Shown here piece after piece: positions 31,001 through 43,762 of a stretch of 64,000 nt of DNA. The stretch is from Spiroplasma taiwanense CT-1. Its GTDB lineage: Bacteria; Bacillota_I; Bacilli_A; Mycoplasmatales; Mycoplasmataceae. Location: contig NC_021846.1 of assembly GCF_000439435.1 (NCBI RefSeq), positions 496,001 to 560,000 of the forward strand. The letters run 5' to 3'. Position 1 is the stretch's first letter. Every line of letters starts with the position of its first letter. A model generated the notes under the pieces. That model saw only the letters and a program-made list of their open reading frames with translations. It ran no database searches and was not told where the DNA came from. The position numbers were made by a program, and so were the translations under genes.

Positions 31001-31563
31001 ATGAGAGATATATTTGAAAGAGATAAGAATGGTGAATTAATTTCGTTTTTTTGATCCAGAAAGTTATAAAATAACAAAAGAAATTATAAAAACACAAAAA
31101 CAAATTACAATTTTGAATAATAAAGCAAATATTACAGCAAAGCAATTAAAAATGTTATCAAAAATTACTAATAAACCAATTCCTGAAGGTTTTTGATTTT
31201 TAGCCCCAATTTATATTGACTATGGTAAAAATTTAATTTTAGGTAAAAATAGCTTTATAAATTTTGGATGTTCATTTTTAGACAGAGGAGGAATTGAAAT
31301 AGGAGATAATACTTTAATTGGCCCAAATTGTAATCTTATGACAACAAATCATCCAATAGATCCAAAAGAAAGAAGATCTACAATTTCTAAAAAAAATAGT
31401 TTTTGAGGAAAATGTTTGATTAGGTGCAAATGTTACAGTGTGTCCAGGAGTTACAATTGGAAAAAATTCAATAATAGCTGCTGGAAGTGTTGTTACAAAA
31501 GATATTCCAAAGAATTCCATAGCTGGGGGAATTCCTGCAAAAATTATTAAAAATATTGAGTAA
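31001..31563 (+). pseudogene. Maltose/galactoside O-acetyltransferase-like (left-handed beta-helix), frameshifted
   Basis: ATG 31001 follows AGGGAGAAT. Hexapeptide-repeat blocks are clear: DYGKNLILGKNSFINFGC, IEIGDNTLIGPNCNLMTTN, then [18 protein letters not shown] and [11 protein letters not shown], the standard C-terminal PAK motif of Maa/LacA-type sugar acetyltransferases. Two shifts break it, one at the T7 tract (31045-31051) near codon 16 and one at the A8 tract near 31391. Both are in homopolymers, so a sequencing cause is possible. It follows the HxlR gene by 27 bases. Confidence 0.85.
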
Positions 31564-31668
31564 TTATTTATTTTCTTTTTTTATTTAAAAATATTTTTAT
31601 TGATTTTGTCTTTATATTATAATTATATTAAATTTTTTTATTTAGTAATATTAAAGGAGAACATAGGA

Positions 31669-32370
31669 ATGAAATCAATTTTGCAATTAAAAAATGTTTT
31701 TAAATATTTTGGCAAAAAAGAAGTTTTAAAAGGAGTTAATCTTAATATAAATTTTGGTGAACGTTTAGCTCTTCTTGGAGGAAATGGTCAAGGAAAATCA
31801 ACTTTAATTGATTTAATATCACAAGTGGAAAAGCCAAGTGGGGGCGAAATTGATATTGCCATTGAAAAAGATATTAAAAAAGAAATAGGAATTCAATTTC
31901 AAAATGGAGAATGACCAAGGGGTATTACTTCAAAAGACATGATAATTTTATATAGATCTATTTTTCCAAAATTTAATGAAGAGTGAGAAAAACAATTATT
32001 AGATGTATTTGAAATTGATGAATTTATAAATAGACCTCTAAATAAATTAAGTGGTGGTCAAAAACAGAGATTTAATTCAATGATTTCACTAATGAATCAA
32101 CCTGAAATTGTTATTTTGGATGAATTTACAACAGGATTAGATTTAAAATTACAAATAAAATTAATGAATTTTATTAAAAAATATTGTGATGAAAAAAATA
32201 AAACTCTATTAATAGTTTCACATTCTCCAGAAGAAGTTGAATTATTATGTCAAAGAGTTGCAATTTTGTTTGATGGAAAAATTATATTTGATAATTCTAT
32301 TTTAGAAGTAAAAAAACAATTTGGTAGTGTTAGAAACTTAATGAATAAGCATTTTGCAGGAGAAATATAA
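31669..32370 (+). CDS. ABC transporter ATP-binding protein, 233 aa
   Basis: Walker A GGNGQGKST (residues 37-45), Q-loop IGIQFQNGEW, signature KLSGGQKQRF, Walker B IVILDEFTTGLD (catalytic Glu152) and H-loop SHSPEE are all intact. It is of the CcmA/DRR type used by ABC-2 exporters. ATG 31669 has a TAAAGGAGAAC site and a TATAAT-like element lies upstream (about 31617). The next gene starts 2 bases after its stop and encodes the membrane partner. The substrate is unknown. Confidence 0.93.
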
Positions 32371-32371
32371 T

Positions 32372-33307
32372 ATGGAAACTAAAAAAAATAAGAAACTTCT
32401 TAATTTAGTAACAATTGAAGAAAAAAATAATTTTAAATCAGGAAAACTTTTATTTTGAAATTTATTATTAATAATTTCAAAAGCTTTTATTAGAAGTCCT
32501 AAAAATATTATTTTTACAATTGTAGTTCCAATTGCATTGGCAATTATGTTTTTCTTTATTATGGGAAATAAATTTGGGGGTCATTATTCTTTATTAGTCT
32601 ATACACTTTTGCCTTCAATAACAGTAATGCTATCTTTATCAACTTCAATTGTAGAATGAAAGAATTCAATTTTTTTAAAAAGAATTGATAACACAGGTGT
32701 AAAGAAAATTAACTTTTTACTTGCTTTGTGACTTTTTTATAGCTTAATTGTTATATTAAGTTTTTTTATAATGTTAATAGTTATGATAATAATTGGTTCA
32801 GCTGTTAAACCAGCTGCTAATTTTCAAGGAGCAAATGAAATACCAGAAATACAATATTCTATTTTTCAAATTCTTTCTAAAGTTAATTGATTTTATATGT
32901 TATTAGCATTTATTTTAGTTGGTTTTACATCAATTACAATAGCAACTTTTATGGGAGGTATTTTAAATCAAGAAGGGACTGTAAATGGTATTAACTTATT
33001 AGTATTATTTTTCTCTTTATTTTTTAGTGGTTTGGTAATTCCCCCAAATTTAGCAATAAGTAGTGAAATAATGAAGATTATTACTTATTTTATTCCTTTT
33101 AAATACTCTGTATTTTTATTTTTTTATATTTCACAAAGAAAAATAACTCAACCTGAAAATGGTTGAAATGCACCATTTAATAATCACGGTCAATCAGTGG
33201 GATATGATTTTACACAAACTTATCAGCCAATTTTAGCTTCAATTGCTATTATAATAATTTTTATTTGCTTAACATTAGTGACTTTCAAATGAGTTAGCAA
33301 AAAATAA
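32372..33307 (+). CDS. ABC-2 type transporter permease, 311 aa
   Basis: The gene starts 2 bases after the ATPase stop, so the pair is translationally linked. After a charged N-terminus (about 35 residues) there are six hydrophobic segments, with the ABC-2 pattern of a first helix (NIIFTIVVPIALAIMFFF) and a C-terminal NGINLLVLFFSLFFSGLVIPP block. About ten TGA codons read as Trp. It is likely an exporter of a lipid, drug or peptide together with the upstream ATPase. Confidence 0.88.
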
Positions 33308-33384
33308 ATATTTTTTTATTATTTATAATTTCTAAAAAAAATTGTTATAATCAACTACAAGAAAAGGATTAGTGGAACTTTATA

Positions 33385-36285
33385 ATGGACGAACATCTGT
33401 CGAGCAATATACAAAAACTAGAAGAATTATTTGAAACAAATATAGATAAAGGGTTAACTTCAGAACAAGTTGAAGAAAAACTTAAAAAATTTGGCAAAAA
33501 CAAACTACCTCAAGGTAAAATAACTCCTTGATATATTATTTTTTTAAAAACATTAATTGAACCAATTGTATTGGTTTTGATGGCAGCAGCAGTAATTTCA
33601 ATTATTGCTCCAATAATTGACAAAGCAGCTAGTGGGGCAAAAATTGAAGTATCAATTGAAGAATTTATTGATGCAATTGTAATTTTTTCAATTGTTTTAA
33701 TTGACGCTATATTAGAAACAGTGCAAACACTTAAAGCAAGAAAATCAATGGATGCTTTAAAATCACTTTCTAAACCAAAAGCTGTGGTAATTAGAAACGA
33801 TTCTCAGCAAGAAATTGATGCATCACAACTAGTTCCTGGAGATATAGTTGTGTTAGAAGCAGGAAAATATGTTCCTGCTGAATTGAGAATTGTTCAAGCA
33901 AGTGATTTAACAATTGATGAATCACTTTTAACTGGTGAATCTTTGCCTGTTGAAAAAATTGCAGATCCTTTAATGGAAACAACAACAATTTTAGCAGAAA
34001 TGAAAAACATTGCATTTATGTCTACTTTTACAACAAATGGTAGAGCAATAGGAATTGTAATAAAAACTGGTAAATTTACTGAAATTGGTAAAATTGCAGA
34101 ATCAATTAATGAAAATGATGAACAAGAAACTCCTTTAGAAAAAAAATTACATTCATTTACTTATTGAATTTCTGCTTTAAGTTTTGGATTGGCAGTTTTA
34201 ATATTTACAACTTTATTCCTAAGTGGAAGTCAAGCAGCATGATCAAATTACTTAATGATTGCAATTACATTAGCAATTGGAGTAATTCCTGAGTGTTTAG
34301 CAGCAGTTGTTTCGATTACTTTAAGTATAAGTACAAAAAAAATGGTAAAACAACACGTAATTATAAAAAAATTACAAGCTGTTGAAACATTGGGAAGTGT
34401 AAACATAATTTGTACAGATAAAACTGGAACTTTAACCCAAAATAGAATGACAGTTAAAAGAATGATTATGGACAATAAAATTCTTGAGTCAAAAATATAT
34501 GCAAAAGAAGCAAATGATAATCATATGGATTTATTCTTAAAATCACTTGTTTTATGTAATGACTCAGTTACTGAGGGAACTGAAAGAATTGGAGATCCAA
34601 CAGAACTTGCACTTGTAGATTATGCAGAAATAATTGGCTATGATGAACAAGATGCAAGAGATACTTGAAAAAGAATTGATGAAATTCCTTTTGATAGTGA
34701 AAGAAAAATGATGACAACTGTTAATAGTATAAATGGTATTAATACAACTTTTACAAAAGGGGCAATTGATCAATTATTAAAAAAATGTACTAAAATAATG
34801 ATTGATAATGTGGAAAGAGAAATAACTCAAGAAGATATTAAACAAATTCTTCAAATTTCTGAGGAATTATCAAGTAATGCACTTAGAGTTTTGGGTTTTG
34901 CTTTTAATAATAATTATGATAATGAAAAAGATAAAGATCATTTAGAACATGATCTAGTATTTTTAGGTGCTGTTGGAATGATAGATCCAGTTAGAGAAAC
35001 AGCAGTTAATGCTGTAAAACAAGCACATAATGCTGGAATTAAAGTTGTAATGATTACAGGAGATCATGCTTCAACTGCACTTGCAATTGCAAAAGATTTA
35101 GACTTAGCATATTCTACATCAGAGGTAATGAGTTCAGTAGTTTTAAATAAAATGTCTGATGATGAATTATTAAAAATAATTGAACAAATTAAAGTATTTG
35201 CAAGAGTTAATCCAGAACATAAGGTTAGAATTGTTGATGCACTTCAAAAAAATGGAAATATTGTTTCAATGACTGGAGATGGAGTTAATGATGCACCAAG
35301 TTTAAGCAAGGCCAATATTGGAGTGGCTATGGGAATAACAGGTACAGATGTTGCAAAACAGGCTTCTGATGTAATTTTAACAGATGATAACTTTGAAACA
35401 ATCATTCGAGGAGTTAATGAAGGAAGAAACGTTTATCAGAAAATTAAACGTGCTATTGCATTTGTAATTGGTGTTAACCTTGCAAATGTACTATCAATTT
35501 TTATTCTTTCTGCAATAAATACAGTTTCACCACTTGAAGCAACAAATATTTTATGAATGAATTTAATTGTAGAATCAATTGTTGCTCTTTCAATTGGAAT
35601 GGGTTCAAATGATGATACTTTGATGAAAATAAAACCAATTAAAGGTAAAAATTCATTATTTAAAGGACTAAATTATACATTTGCAAAAATTATTATTTTT
35701 ACTTCAATGACATCAATTGCAGGATTTTACTTTGGTATGTCATTTATTTCAGAGCAAGAAGTTTTAAGTTTGACAAATAACACACATACCACTTGGTTTG
35801 CTGCATTTAGAGATGCAAATATTAATATTAATAATAAAATTGAACTTGGAGATCACGGAAGAACTGCAATGTTTATTGTTATAACTTGTGCACCATGTTT
35901 TTATGCAAATTTTATTAAACTTTCAAATTGAAAATCAGATAAAAAAATTAAATTAGTTATTAATAAACCACTATGAATTGCAAGTATTGCAGCAGTTATG
36001 TTAAATCTTATTGCAGTTTTCATTCCTGTACTTAATAATGATGTTTTAGATTTAATTAGTTCAAATAGCTATAATAATACTAATTGATACTTAGTTCCTT
36101 GTGCTTTATTAATTTCATTAATACCAACAATATTAATGCTATTATTAGACTTTGTTACATTTTCAACATATCATTATTTGCCAGATCCTTGAAGAAGAAA
36201 TCGCCTAATTACTCAAGAAATGGTGGAAAAAGATAATATTGCAAAAATTCAAAAAAATAGAAAATCTAAAAAACCAATAGATTAA
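33385..36285 (+). CDS. Cation-transporting P-type ATPase (P2, calcium/cation pump type), 966 aa
   Basis: Intact P-type features: TGES (actuator loop), phosphorylation site CTDKTGTLTQN (Asp345), MITGDHASTALAIA and hinge MTGDGVNDAPSLSKA (about 630-643). The cation-binding helix M4 reads IPECLAAV (from Pro302) where Ca2+ pumps have IPEGLPAV, so ion preference may differ. The N-terminal cation ATPase domain (QKLEELFETNIDKGLTSEQVEEKLK) and ten membrane helices are present. A promoter-like TATAAT lies at about 33340. It is monocistronic and ends at a strong hairpin. About ten TGA codons read as Trp. Confidence 0.93.
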
Positions 36286-36290
36286 TAAAT

Positions 36291-36322
36291 AAAAACATAT
36301 TGTATAAATATGTTTTTATTAT
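36291..36322 (+). terminator. Terminator after the P-type ATPase
   Basis: AAAAACATA (36291-36299) and TATGTTTTT (36309-36317) with T-rich tail. Confidence 0.8.
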
Positions 36323-36458
36323 TTTATTATTTTTTTAATTTTACTTTAAAAATTATAAATAATTTTCTTATTTAATTCATAAATATTTTTTTATTGCTTT
36401 TAATAGCCCTTTATTGTTTAATCATTTCATTGGTTTATCCAATAAAAAGAGAATAAGA

Positions 36459-38299
36459 ATGAAAAAATTACTAAGTTTACTAGCATCAACATCGATGGTT
36501 ACAACAGCTACTGTTAGTGTTGTTGCTTGTGGAAACAAAGAAGGTTCAGATACAAAACCACCAGTTCAACCTGAACAGGATTTGACTGCTTTAATTGCAG
36601 ATTTTAAGAAAGATATTACTGCAATTAAAGATGAATATTGAAATGAAATTAATAAAAGTTTTTTTTCATTAGTTGATGTTAATCAACAAATTTATCAATT
36701 ATTAACAAAGGAAAAAATAACTCAATTAGTTACAGAAAATGGTAATAACGCTGTAACTAGTTTAAATGAAAATGATCAAAATTTGTTAAAAATTGATATT
36801 CAAAAAATTATTAAAGTAGAAGATTTAAAACAAAAATTTATTTCAAAAATTAATAAAGAAAAATATTCAATTTTAATTAATGAGTTAAATTGATTTACAG
36901 GATTTAGTATAGATTGATCAACTTTGGAAATAAATTTCACAGGTGATGAAATACCAGAACAAGCAAATCCATCTTCAAAAAGTGATTCATTTCTTTCATA
37001 TGTGAAAGTGGATTTAAAATTTGAATTTAAATACTTAGATAAAAATGGACAAGAAACAACTTTTAATATAAATCAAAAATTTATTTTTACTTTAACTTCA
37101 AATAAAGTATTAATAGAATCAATTCAAGCATTGAAAACAACTATTAAAACTGATTACTTGTTGGATGGACAAAAATACAGTTTTATAGATAAAAGTGAAT
37201 TAGGAATTAGTTTAAATCAGGGTTCAGGAAAAATATTTGGAAATGACTTAAATTTTAAATCAGTATATGAAAGTAATGGATTTAAAAATGACATAATTTC
37301 ATTTATGAAAAACAATTATTTTGATAAATTTATAAATATTTCTTTATCATTTGAAGGAAAATTTAAAGGCAGATCAATTGAAAAGCTTAAATATAAATGA
37401 AATTAATTTTAAAGCATTGTACAATACAATCTTTAATAATATCACTGAAACTGATACAACATTGTTTTTTGGAAGTCAAGATGAGAAAGCAATTAATACA
37501 CATGTTTATACTTATTTAAAAGATAATTGAAAATTATTTTATAAATCTTATAATGATAAAATAAATAAATTTATTTCTGATTTAGAAACAAAGACAGCAA
37601 AAAAAACTAGAAGAAAGTCAAAAAGATGTAATAGCAAATTCATTTGCATATGGAAAAGTAAAATTAACAGGTATTTCAATTAATATTGGACAAAGTTATG
37701 AACACACGATTAATGATTTATCAATTTTTACATCATTGGCTGTTACAAACAATGAAACAAAAGTTGATAGAGAAATAGAGGTTAAATCAAATTTATTTGG
37801 TGCAATGTATTTAATTTAGTTGATGGAATAAAATCATTTCAAGACACTTTTGGAATAGTTGATAGAGAAGATAATTTGCAAGAAGGAATAGCACTTCCAA
37901 TTGTTAAATTTACAGGTTCAAGTAAAGATAATACAGATCCTTTAGAAAATATTTGAAATGGTTTAAAAGTAGGCGATGGTTCATATGTAAATCAATTAAA
38001 CGATAGTTTAGGTCTAAGAAATCCAGAGTTAGCAAAGTATAAAGATAAATTATTAGAAAATGGAAATCAAAAAGAATTTAATTGAAATCTTTTAGGTAAA
38101 AGTTATCCAGAAGATAATCAACATACTAAAACAAGGTTTAAAATTACAGATACTGGAATTATAATAGATGGGTATTATTTGATGTGATGAAAGTTTAGAT
38201 ATGAATTTTTATCAAAATTTTATTAATGTTAATTTTTTAATATCAGGAATTTGAACAGATAGATATTCAGTTGTATTTGAAAAAGCAACTGTAGAATAA
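36459..38299 (+). pseudogene. Large lipoprotein, broken (cassette 2, first copy)
   Basis: Signal peptide MKKLLSLLASTSMVTTATVS ends at VVAC; TGA codons are Trp. About 300 residues are clean. Compared with the sister at 41171-43042, a deletion of about 60 bases plus a shift removes the region near 37370. Further shifts occur near 37600 (A-rich) and 37805, and TGA/TAA-rich sequence follows near 38180. The sisters share long identical blocks such as YVKVDLKFEFKYLDKNGQ and FNINQKFIFTLTSNKVLIES, so this is a recent duplication. The upstream 60 bases are also conserved between them. Confidence 0.78.
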
Positions 38300-38316
38300 G
38301 AAAACCTCATACTTAT

Positions 38317-40076
38317 ATGAAAAATAATTTTTTGTTATACAAATAAATACCATTTAGAACATTATTATTATTTAATATTAAAAGCATTTTTCATGAATTA
38401 GTATTTTTAATATTAAATTTTTTATTAGTAATGAGTTCATTTGTTTTTGCTATCTTGTCAATTTTCTTTGTAACTCAAGCAGCATTGATAGTAGCTTTTA
38501 ATTTTTATATTTTACTTTATGTATCTTGTTTATTATTTATTTTAATTTTAAGAATAGTACAATTCTTTTATCATAACAAAATTGAAGATAAAATAATTTT
38601 TATAACATTATCAAATCAAGTTTCTAGAATTAAACTTTTTATTAGCATTTGAATCTTGATTTTAATTATATTTGTATCAAATTTTACAATAACATTTACA
38701 GTTATAAATTTAATAAATTTATTTGCAAATAGTTTAAATGTAAATTATTTGCTTTTAAAAATTACTACAACTTTCCTAATTTATGGAATTTTTTGTAGTA
38801 TATTTTTAGTTAATTTTATAATATTTTTAATCTTCATTTTCTCGTTGCAAACAACAACAGTTATTTGTACTTTGCTTTTATCATTAACTTTTATTGCAAA
38901 CTTACCAATGAGTTTTCAACAAACCAATGAAAAAAATATGACAATAAATTTGCAAAAAAATAATGGTGAAATACAAGTAAAACTTTGAAAATTATATGAT
39001 TCATTTTATTTACAAAAATATGTTAATGAAGGACATATAAAATATAATTATTTATCTAAATGAATTAATGATAATTTTGTTGCCAATAATTACTTAGTCA
39101 ATGATTTTTTCACTGATGATATTTCAGTTCATGCAAAAAGAATTGATAATGTTTGAAAACCATTAGGCATTATAAATTCAAGTCCAAGAATTATTAATGA
39201 AAATAATTTGGAAATTAGAACAGTTCCATCGAATGATTCAAATATTACATCTGATTGAATTAAGGGTGATTTAACAAATATTGAATTAAGTTTGGTAGAA
39301 CTTTTATTTCCTTAGAAGAATTACAGCAAAAAATTTTTCAAGAATATGATGAAAATATGAAATTAATTTTGCAAGATTTATATAATTTTTCAATTTATAT
39401 AAAATCTGAATTTTCTGACTTTCAAAAAGAGAAAGTAAATTTATTTGATAAGTTTATTTTTGTTAACTCAGATAGCAAAATTATAAATTTAGAAAAAAAT
39501 TCCAATTCTATTTTATTTAAAAAAGAATACTTAAAATCAATTTACAATTATAAATTAGATGGTACATATAATGGTGATTATTTTACTTTTACAGATAATA
39601 GTGTAACTAATTTAGTTAGAAATGACCTAAATTTTGAATTAATGATTGCAGTAAGAATTTTAGAACAATATTTTATAAAATATACAAATAATTACTTAAA
39701 TGCAATTTATAATTCAGTTTCTTTTACCTAAGGCGATTGAAGTAAGTATAGTTCTTCAAGAAAAAAATTAAATTTAATTTATTATTTAAATTTTTTTAAT
39801 GGAATTTGATCTAATTACACTTTATGTTCTGGATTTTCATATGATGATTTTTGATTTTTACCAAATTCAGAGTCATTAATTTCTTTTGAAGAACAAAAAA
39901 ATTTATTTTTGGGTTACCCTGAATTTACTTTTAAAATTGATAAGCAAAATGTAATTACTCCTGACTCTTATAATAATTATTTAAATCCTATTATTTATAT
40001 AATTATTTTGTTAATTTTTTCTATTTTAACATTTATATTTATTTTAATTAAATTTCAAAAGATTGATTTAAATTAA
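38317..40076 (+). pseudogene. ABC transporter membrane protein, broken (cassette 2)
   Basis: Paralogue of 16040-17816. ATG 38317 is followed by TAA at codon 10 (38344-38346), after which the frame is clean through six hydrophobic segments and the start of the external domain. A one-base shift occurs near 39310 and TAA at 39729-39731 before the last 110 residues, which end at 40074. The two stop codons are substitutions, not homopolymer slips. The C-terminal blocks Y(D)DFWF, FEEQKNLFLGYPEFTFK and YNNYLNPIIYIIILLI match cassette 1. Confidence 0.8.
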
Positions 40077-40086
40077 GGTAATTAGA

Positions 40087-41030
40087 ATGAAAAACGATGC
40101 AAATAAAATAGAAAATATAATTGAAGTAAAAAATTTTAATAAAAAGTTTAGGAAAAATACAGTTGGAGAGTTTTCATTTAATATTAAAAAAGGAGAAATT
40201 ACAGCTTTACTTGGTGTTAGTGGAAGTGGAAAATCAGTATTAATTAATTCAATTGTTGAATGTTATAAAAAATATAAAGGTAAAATTTTTATTAATCAGA
40301 AATCAATAAAAAAAATGAAGAGTTATCAGCAAAATGTCAATATTGGTTTTTATACGCAAATTGATTTTTCACTTCAAAATATAAGTTTAAAAAAATACTT
40401 TGCAAATATGTCATTAATAATGGGTATCAGAAGAAAAGAAGCAAGAAAAAGAATTTAATATTGAATAAACTTTTTTGAATTAACTAGTTCAATTGATAAA
40501 AAAATTAAAAATTTCTCATGAGGAATGAAAAATAGAGTTAATTTAATATTAGGATTACTAAAAGAACCTGAAATTTTGATACTTGATGAACCTGATGCAA
40601 ACTTGGATTCATATTGAAGAAATAAAATTAAGAATTTATTAATTCAATATAAAAATGAAAGAAAACTGTAATTTTTACTTCTCAAAGTATTGATGAAATT
40701 AGTGATATTATTGACAACTACCTAATTATTGAGGAAGTAAAATTGTTATTTAATGGTTCTACAAAAAAACTAAATATTTATATGAAATATAAAGTTTTTT
40801 TAACAGAAAAATATGAAATTGAAGAATTTAGAGAGTTTTTAAATAGTAAAAAAATTAAATCATTTAAGTATGATTCTATTGAAAATTCAATTACTATTGC
40901 AATTAGTAATTATAAACAATTAAATTATGTATTTTTGTATTTAATTAAAAATAATTTGCCTTTAAAAAATTTTGTTAAATTACCAATAAATATGGAATCG
41001 ATTCATAAAGCTTTAGAAGATAATATTTAG
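40087..41030 (+). pseudogene. ABC transporter ATP-binding protein, broken (cassette 2)
   Basis: Walker A LLGVSGSGKS and Walker [14 protein letters not shown] are intact; the signature is the unusual [17 protein letters not shown] at 40456-40458 replaces the GAA seen at the same place in cassette 1. A one-base deletion near 40665 shifts the frame before TSQSIDEIS. The long C-terminal domain (40743-41030, ending SIHKALEDNI) is preserved. It begins 11 bases after the membrane-protein gene. Confidence 0.85.
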
Positions 41031-41170
41031 AAATAAAATAATAGTAAATATTATTTAAAAAATTTTTAATGATTTTTCTTATTTAATTCATAAAAAATTT
41101 TTTTATTATATTAAATAAAACTTTATAGTTTAATTTGCCTATGGGTGTACTCATTAAAAGGAGAATAAGA

Positions 41171-43042
41171 ATGAAAAAATTATTAAGCTTATTAGCAACA
41201 GCTTCATTGATTACAACAACTACTGTAAGTGTTGTTGCTTGTGGAAACAAAGAGAAATCAGGTACAAAACCCCCAACAGAGTCAGACCAAGATTTGACTG
41301 CTTTAATTTCTGATTTTAAGAAAGACATTACTTTAATTAAAAATGAATATTGAAATCAAATCAATAAAAGTTTTTTTTCACTAGTTAATGTGAAGCAAGA
41401 AATTTATCAGTTATTAATAAAACAAAAAATGACTCAATTAGTTACAGGAAATAGTAATAATGTTGTAACTAATTTAAGTGAAACTAATCAAAATTTGTTA
41501 AAAATTGATATTCAAAAAATTATTAAAATAGAGGATTTAAATCAAAATTTTACTTCAAAAATTAATAAAGAAAAATATTCAATTTTAATTAGTAAGTTAA
41601 ATTGATTTACAGGATTTAGTATAGATTGATCAACTTTAGAAATAAATTTTACAGGTGATGAAGTATCAGGAGAAACTGATCAATTATCAGAAAATGCTTC
41701 ATTTCTTTCGTATGTGAAAGTCGATTTGAAATTTGAATTTAAATACTTAGATAAAAATGGACAAGCAACAGCTTTTAATATAAATCAAAAATTTATTTTC
41801 ACTTTGACTTCAAATAAAGTATTAATAGAATCAATTCAAACATTAGGAAAAACTATTGAAAGTGATTATTTCTTGAGTGGACAAAAATATAGTTTTTTAG
41901 ATAAATCTGATTTAAAAATTAGTTTAAACCAAGATTCAGGAAAATATTTGGAAATAATTTAAATTTTAAATCAGTATATGAAAGCGATGAATTTAAAAAT
42001 AACATAATTTTATTTATGAAAAAAATTATTTTGATAAATTTACAAATATTTCTTTATCATTTGAAGGAAATATTATATTCAACGAGTTTATATTGCAAGA
42101 TAAAATTTTTGCAAATCAAAGCCAAGAATTAAATTTAAATGAAATTAATTAAAAATCTTTATATAATGCAATATTTAATAATATTACTGAAACTGATATA
42201 ACATTATTTTTTGGAAGTCAAAACGGTAGAGTTATTAACTCACATGTTTATACTTATTTAATGAATAATTGAAAAACATTTTATAAATCTTACAATGATA
42301 AAATAAACAAATTTATTTCCGATTTGGAAACACACAATGGTAAAAAAACTACAAGAAAGTAAAAAAAGATGTAATAGCAAATTCATTTGCTTATGGAAAA
42401 GTTAAATTAACAGGTCTTTCAATTAATATTGGACAAAGTTATAAACATCCAATTAATGATTTATCAATTTTTACATCATTGGCTGTTACAAACAATAAAA
42501 CAAAAGATGATAGAGAAACAGAGGTTAACTCAAATTTATTTGGTGCAATGTATTATAATTTAATTTCTGGAATAAAATCATTTCAAGATACTTTTGGATT
42601 AGTTGATAGAGAAGATTATTTACAAGAAGGAATTAATGGTCCAATTGTTAAATTTACAGGTTCAAGTAAAGATAATACAAATTCTTTAAAAAATATTTGA
42701 AATGGTTTTAAAGTAAATAATAATCAATATATATCTGCACTCAATAATAGTTTGTCATTAAGACATTCAGAATTAACAAAATATAAAGATAGATTGTTAG
42801 AAAATGGATATCAAAAACAATTTAATTGATCATTTGAAAATGAACCTGAAAATGGGAATGGAACAGTTTATACTTATTTTGGTGTTACAGATAAAGGGGT
42901 TATAATAGATAATTACTCTTATTCTGGTGATGAAAAGTTATATATAAATTTTTATCAAAACTTTATTAATGTTAATTTTGTAATATCTGGAATTTGAAAA
43001 AATAAAAAATCTGTTATTATTGAAAAAGTAAATATAGATTAA
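41171..43042 (+). pseudogene. Large lipoprotein, broken (cassette 2, second copy)
   Basis: Signal peptide MKKLLSLLATASLITTTTVS ends at VVAC. The frame is clean to about 41930, then shifts at SGKYLEII (41940-41962). TAA occurs in NLNEIN-stop-KSLYN (about 42149), and a TAA plus shift near 42360 follow. From about 42380 to TAA 43040 the sequence is largely open and ends in IISGIW-like blocks. AAAAGGAGAATAAGA precedes ATG 41171. It is a close duplicate of 36459-38299 lying on the other side of the ABC genes. Confidence 0.78.
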
Positions 43043-43762
43043 AAAATATTTAAAAATTTATAAAAATTTGAATTTTTATTAAAAAATAGACATTAAAATT
43101 TATTAATTTAATCTAAAAAATTGAAAAAAACGAAATTTTTAATTTTTCAAAAAAAACTAAAAATTTATTTGAAACGTTTTTAATTTATAAATTTAAATAA
43201 AATAACAATTTTTAAATACATATTTAAATAAATAAAGGAATTATAAAATGAAGTTTATATCTTTTAAAAGATATAAACTTCATTTTTTTATTAAACATAA
43301 AATTATTTTTATATAAACAAATGTTTTATTTTTTGTAATTAAAAATTAATTTTATTTTTTGAATTATTTATAAAATTTTTTTAAAAAATGTAAAAAATCA
43401 ATATTTTGGTTTTCATAAATTATAAAATAAAAATGTATTTATAAAAATACAGTCATAATTTAAAAAGGGAAAATAATAAAAATACTTGTAATTGAAAGAA
43501 ATAATTTTAAACCATTGAGAGCTATTAAAGTTTTTAGAAATAATAGACTAAAGATTTAGAAAATACTTTACAAAAGAATTACATTCATTTTTTAGTTTCT
43601 TAAAAAAATTTGTATTATGTATTCGTATTTTAAAAAATAAATGTATAAATTATAAATACTAAAATATTTTTAAAATATAAAAGTATTTTAGTATTTATAT
43701 AAGATTTTAAAAGTTTGGTTATTATTTTAATATAAATAGTTTATATAGAAATAGGAGAAATC
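43043..43762. other. Gene-free region with two large inverted repeats
   Basis: No credible gene. A perfect 38-base palindrome (43247-43284) with T7 lies right after an AAAGGAATT site. A 16-bp inverted repeat (43651-43666/43684-43699, 17-base loop) lies closer to the next gene. Around 43470-43560 one short open piece (ILVIERNNFKPLRAIKVF) may be a degraded coding scrap. Confidence 0.6.
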
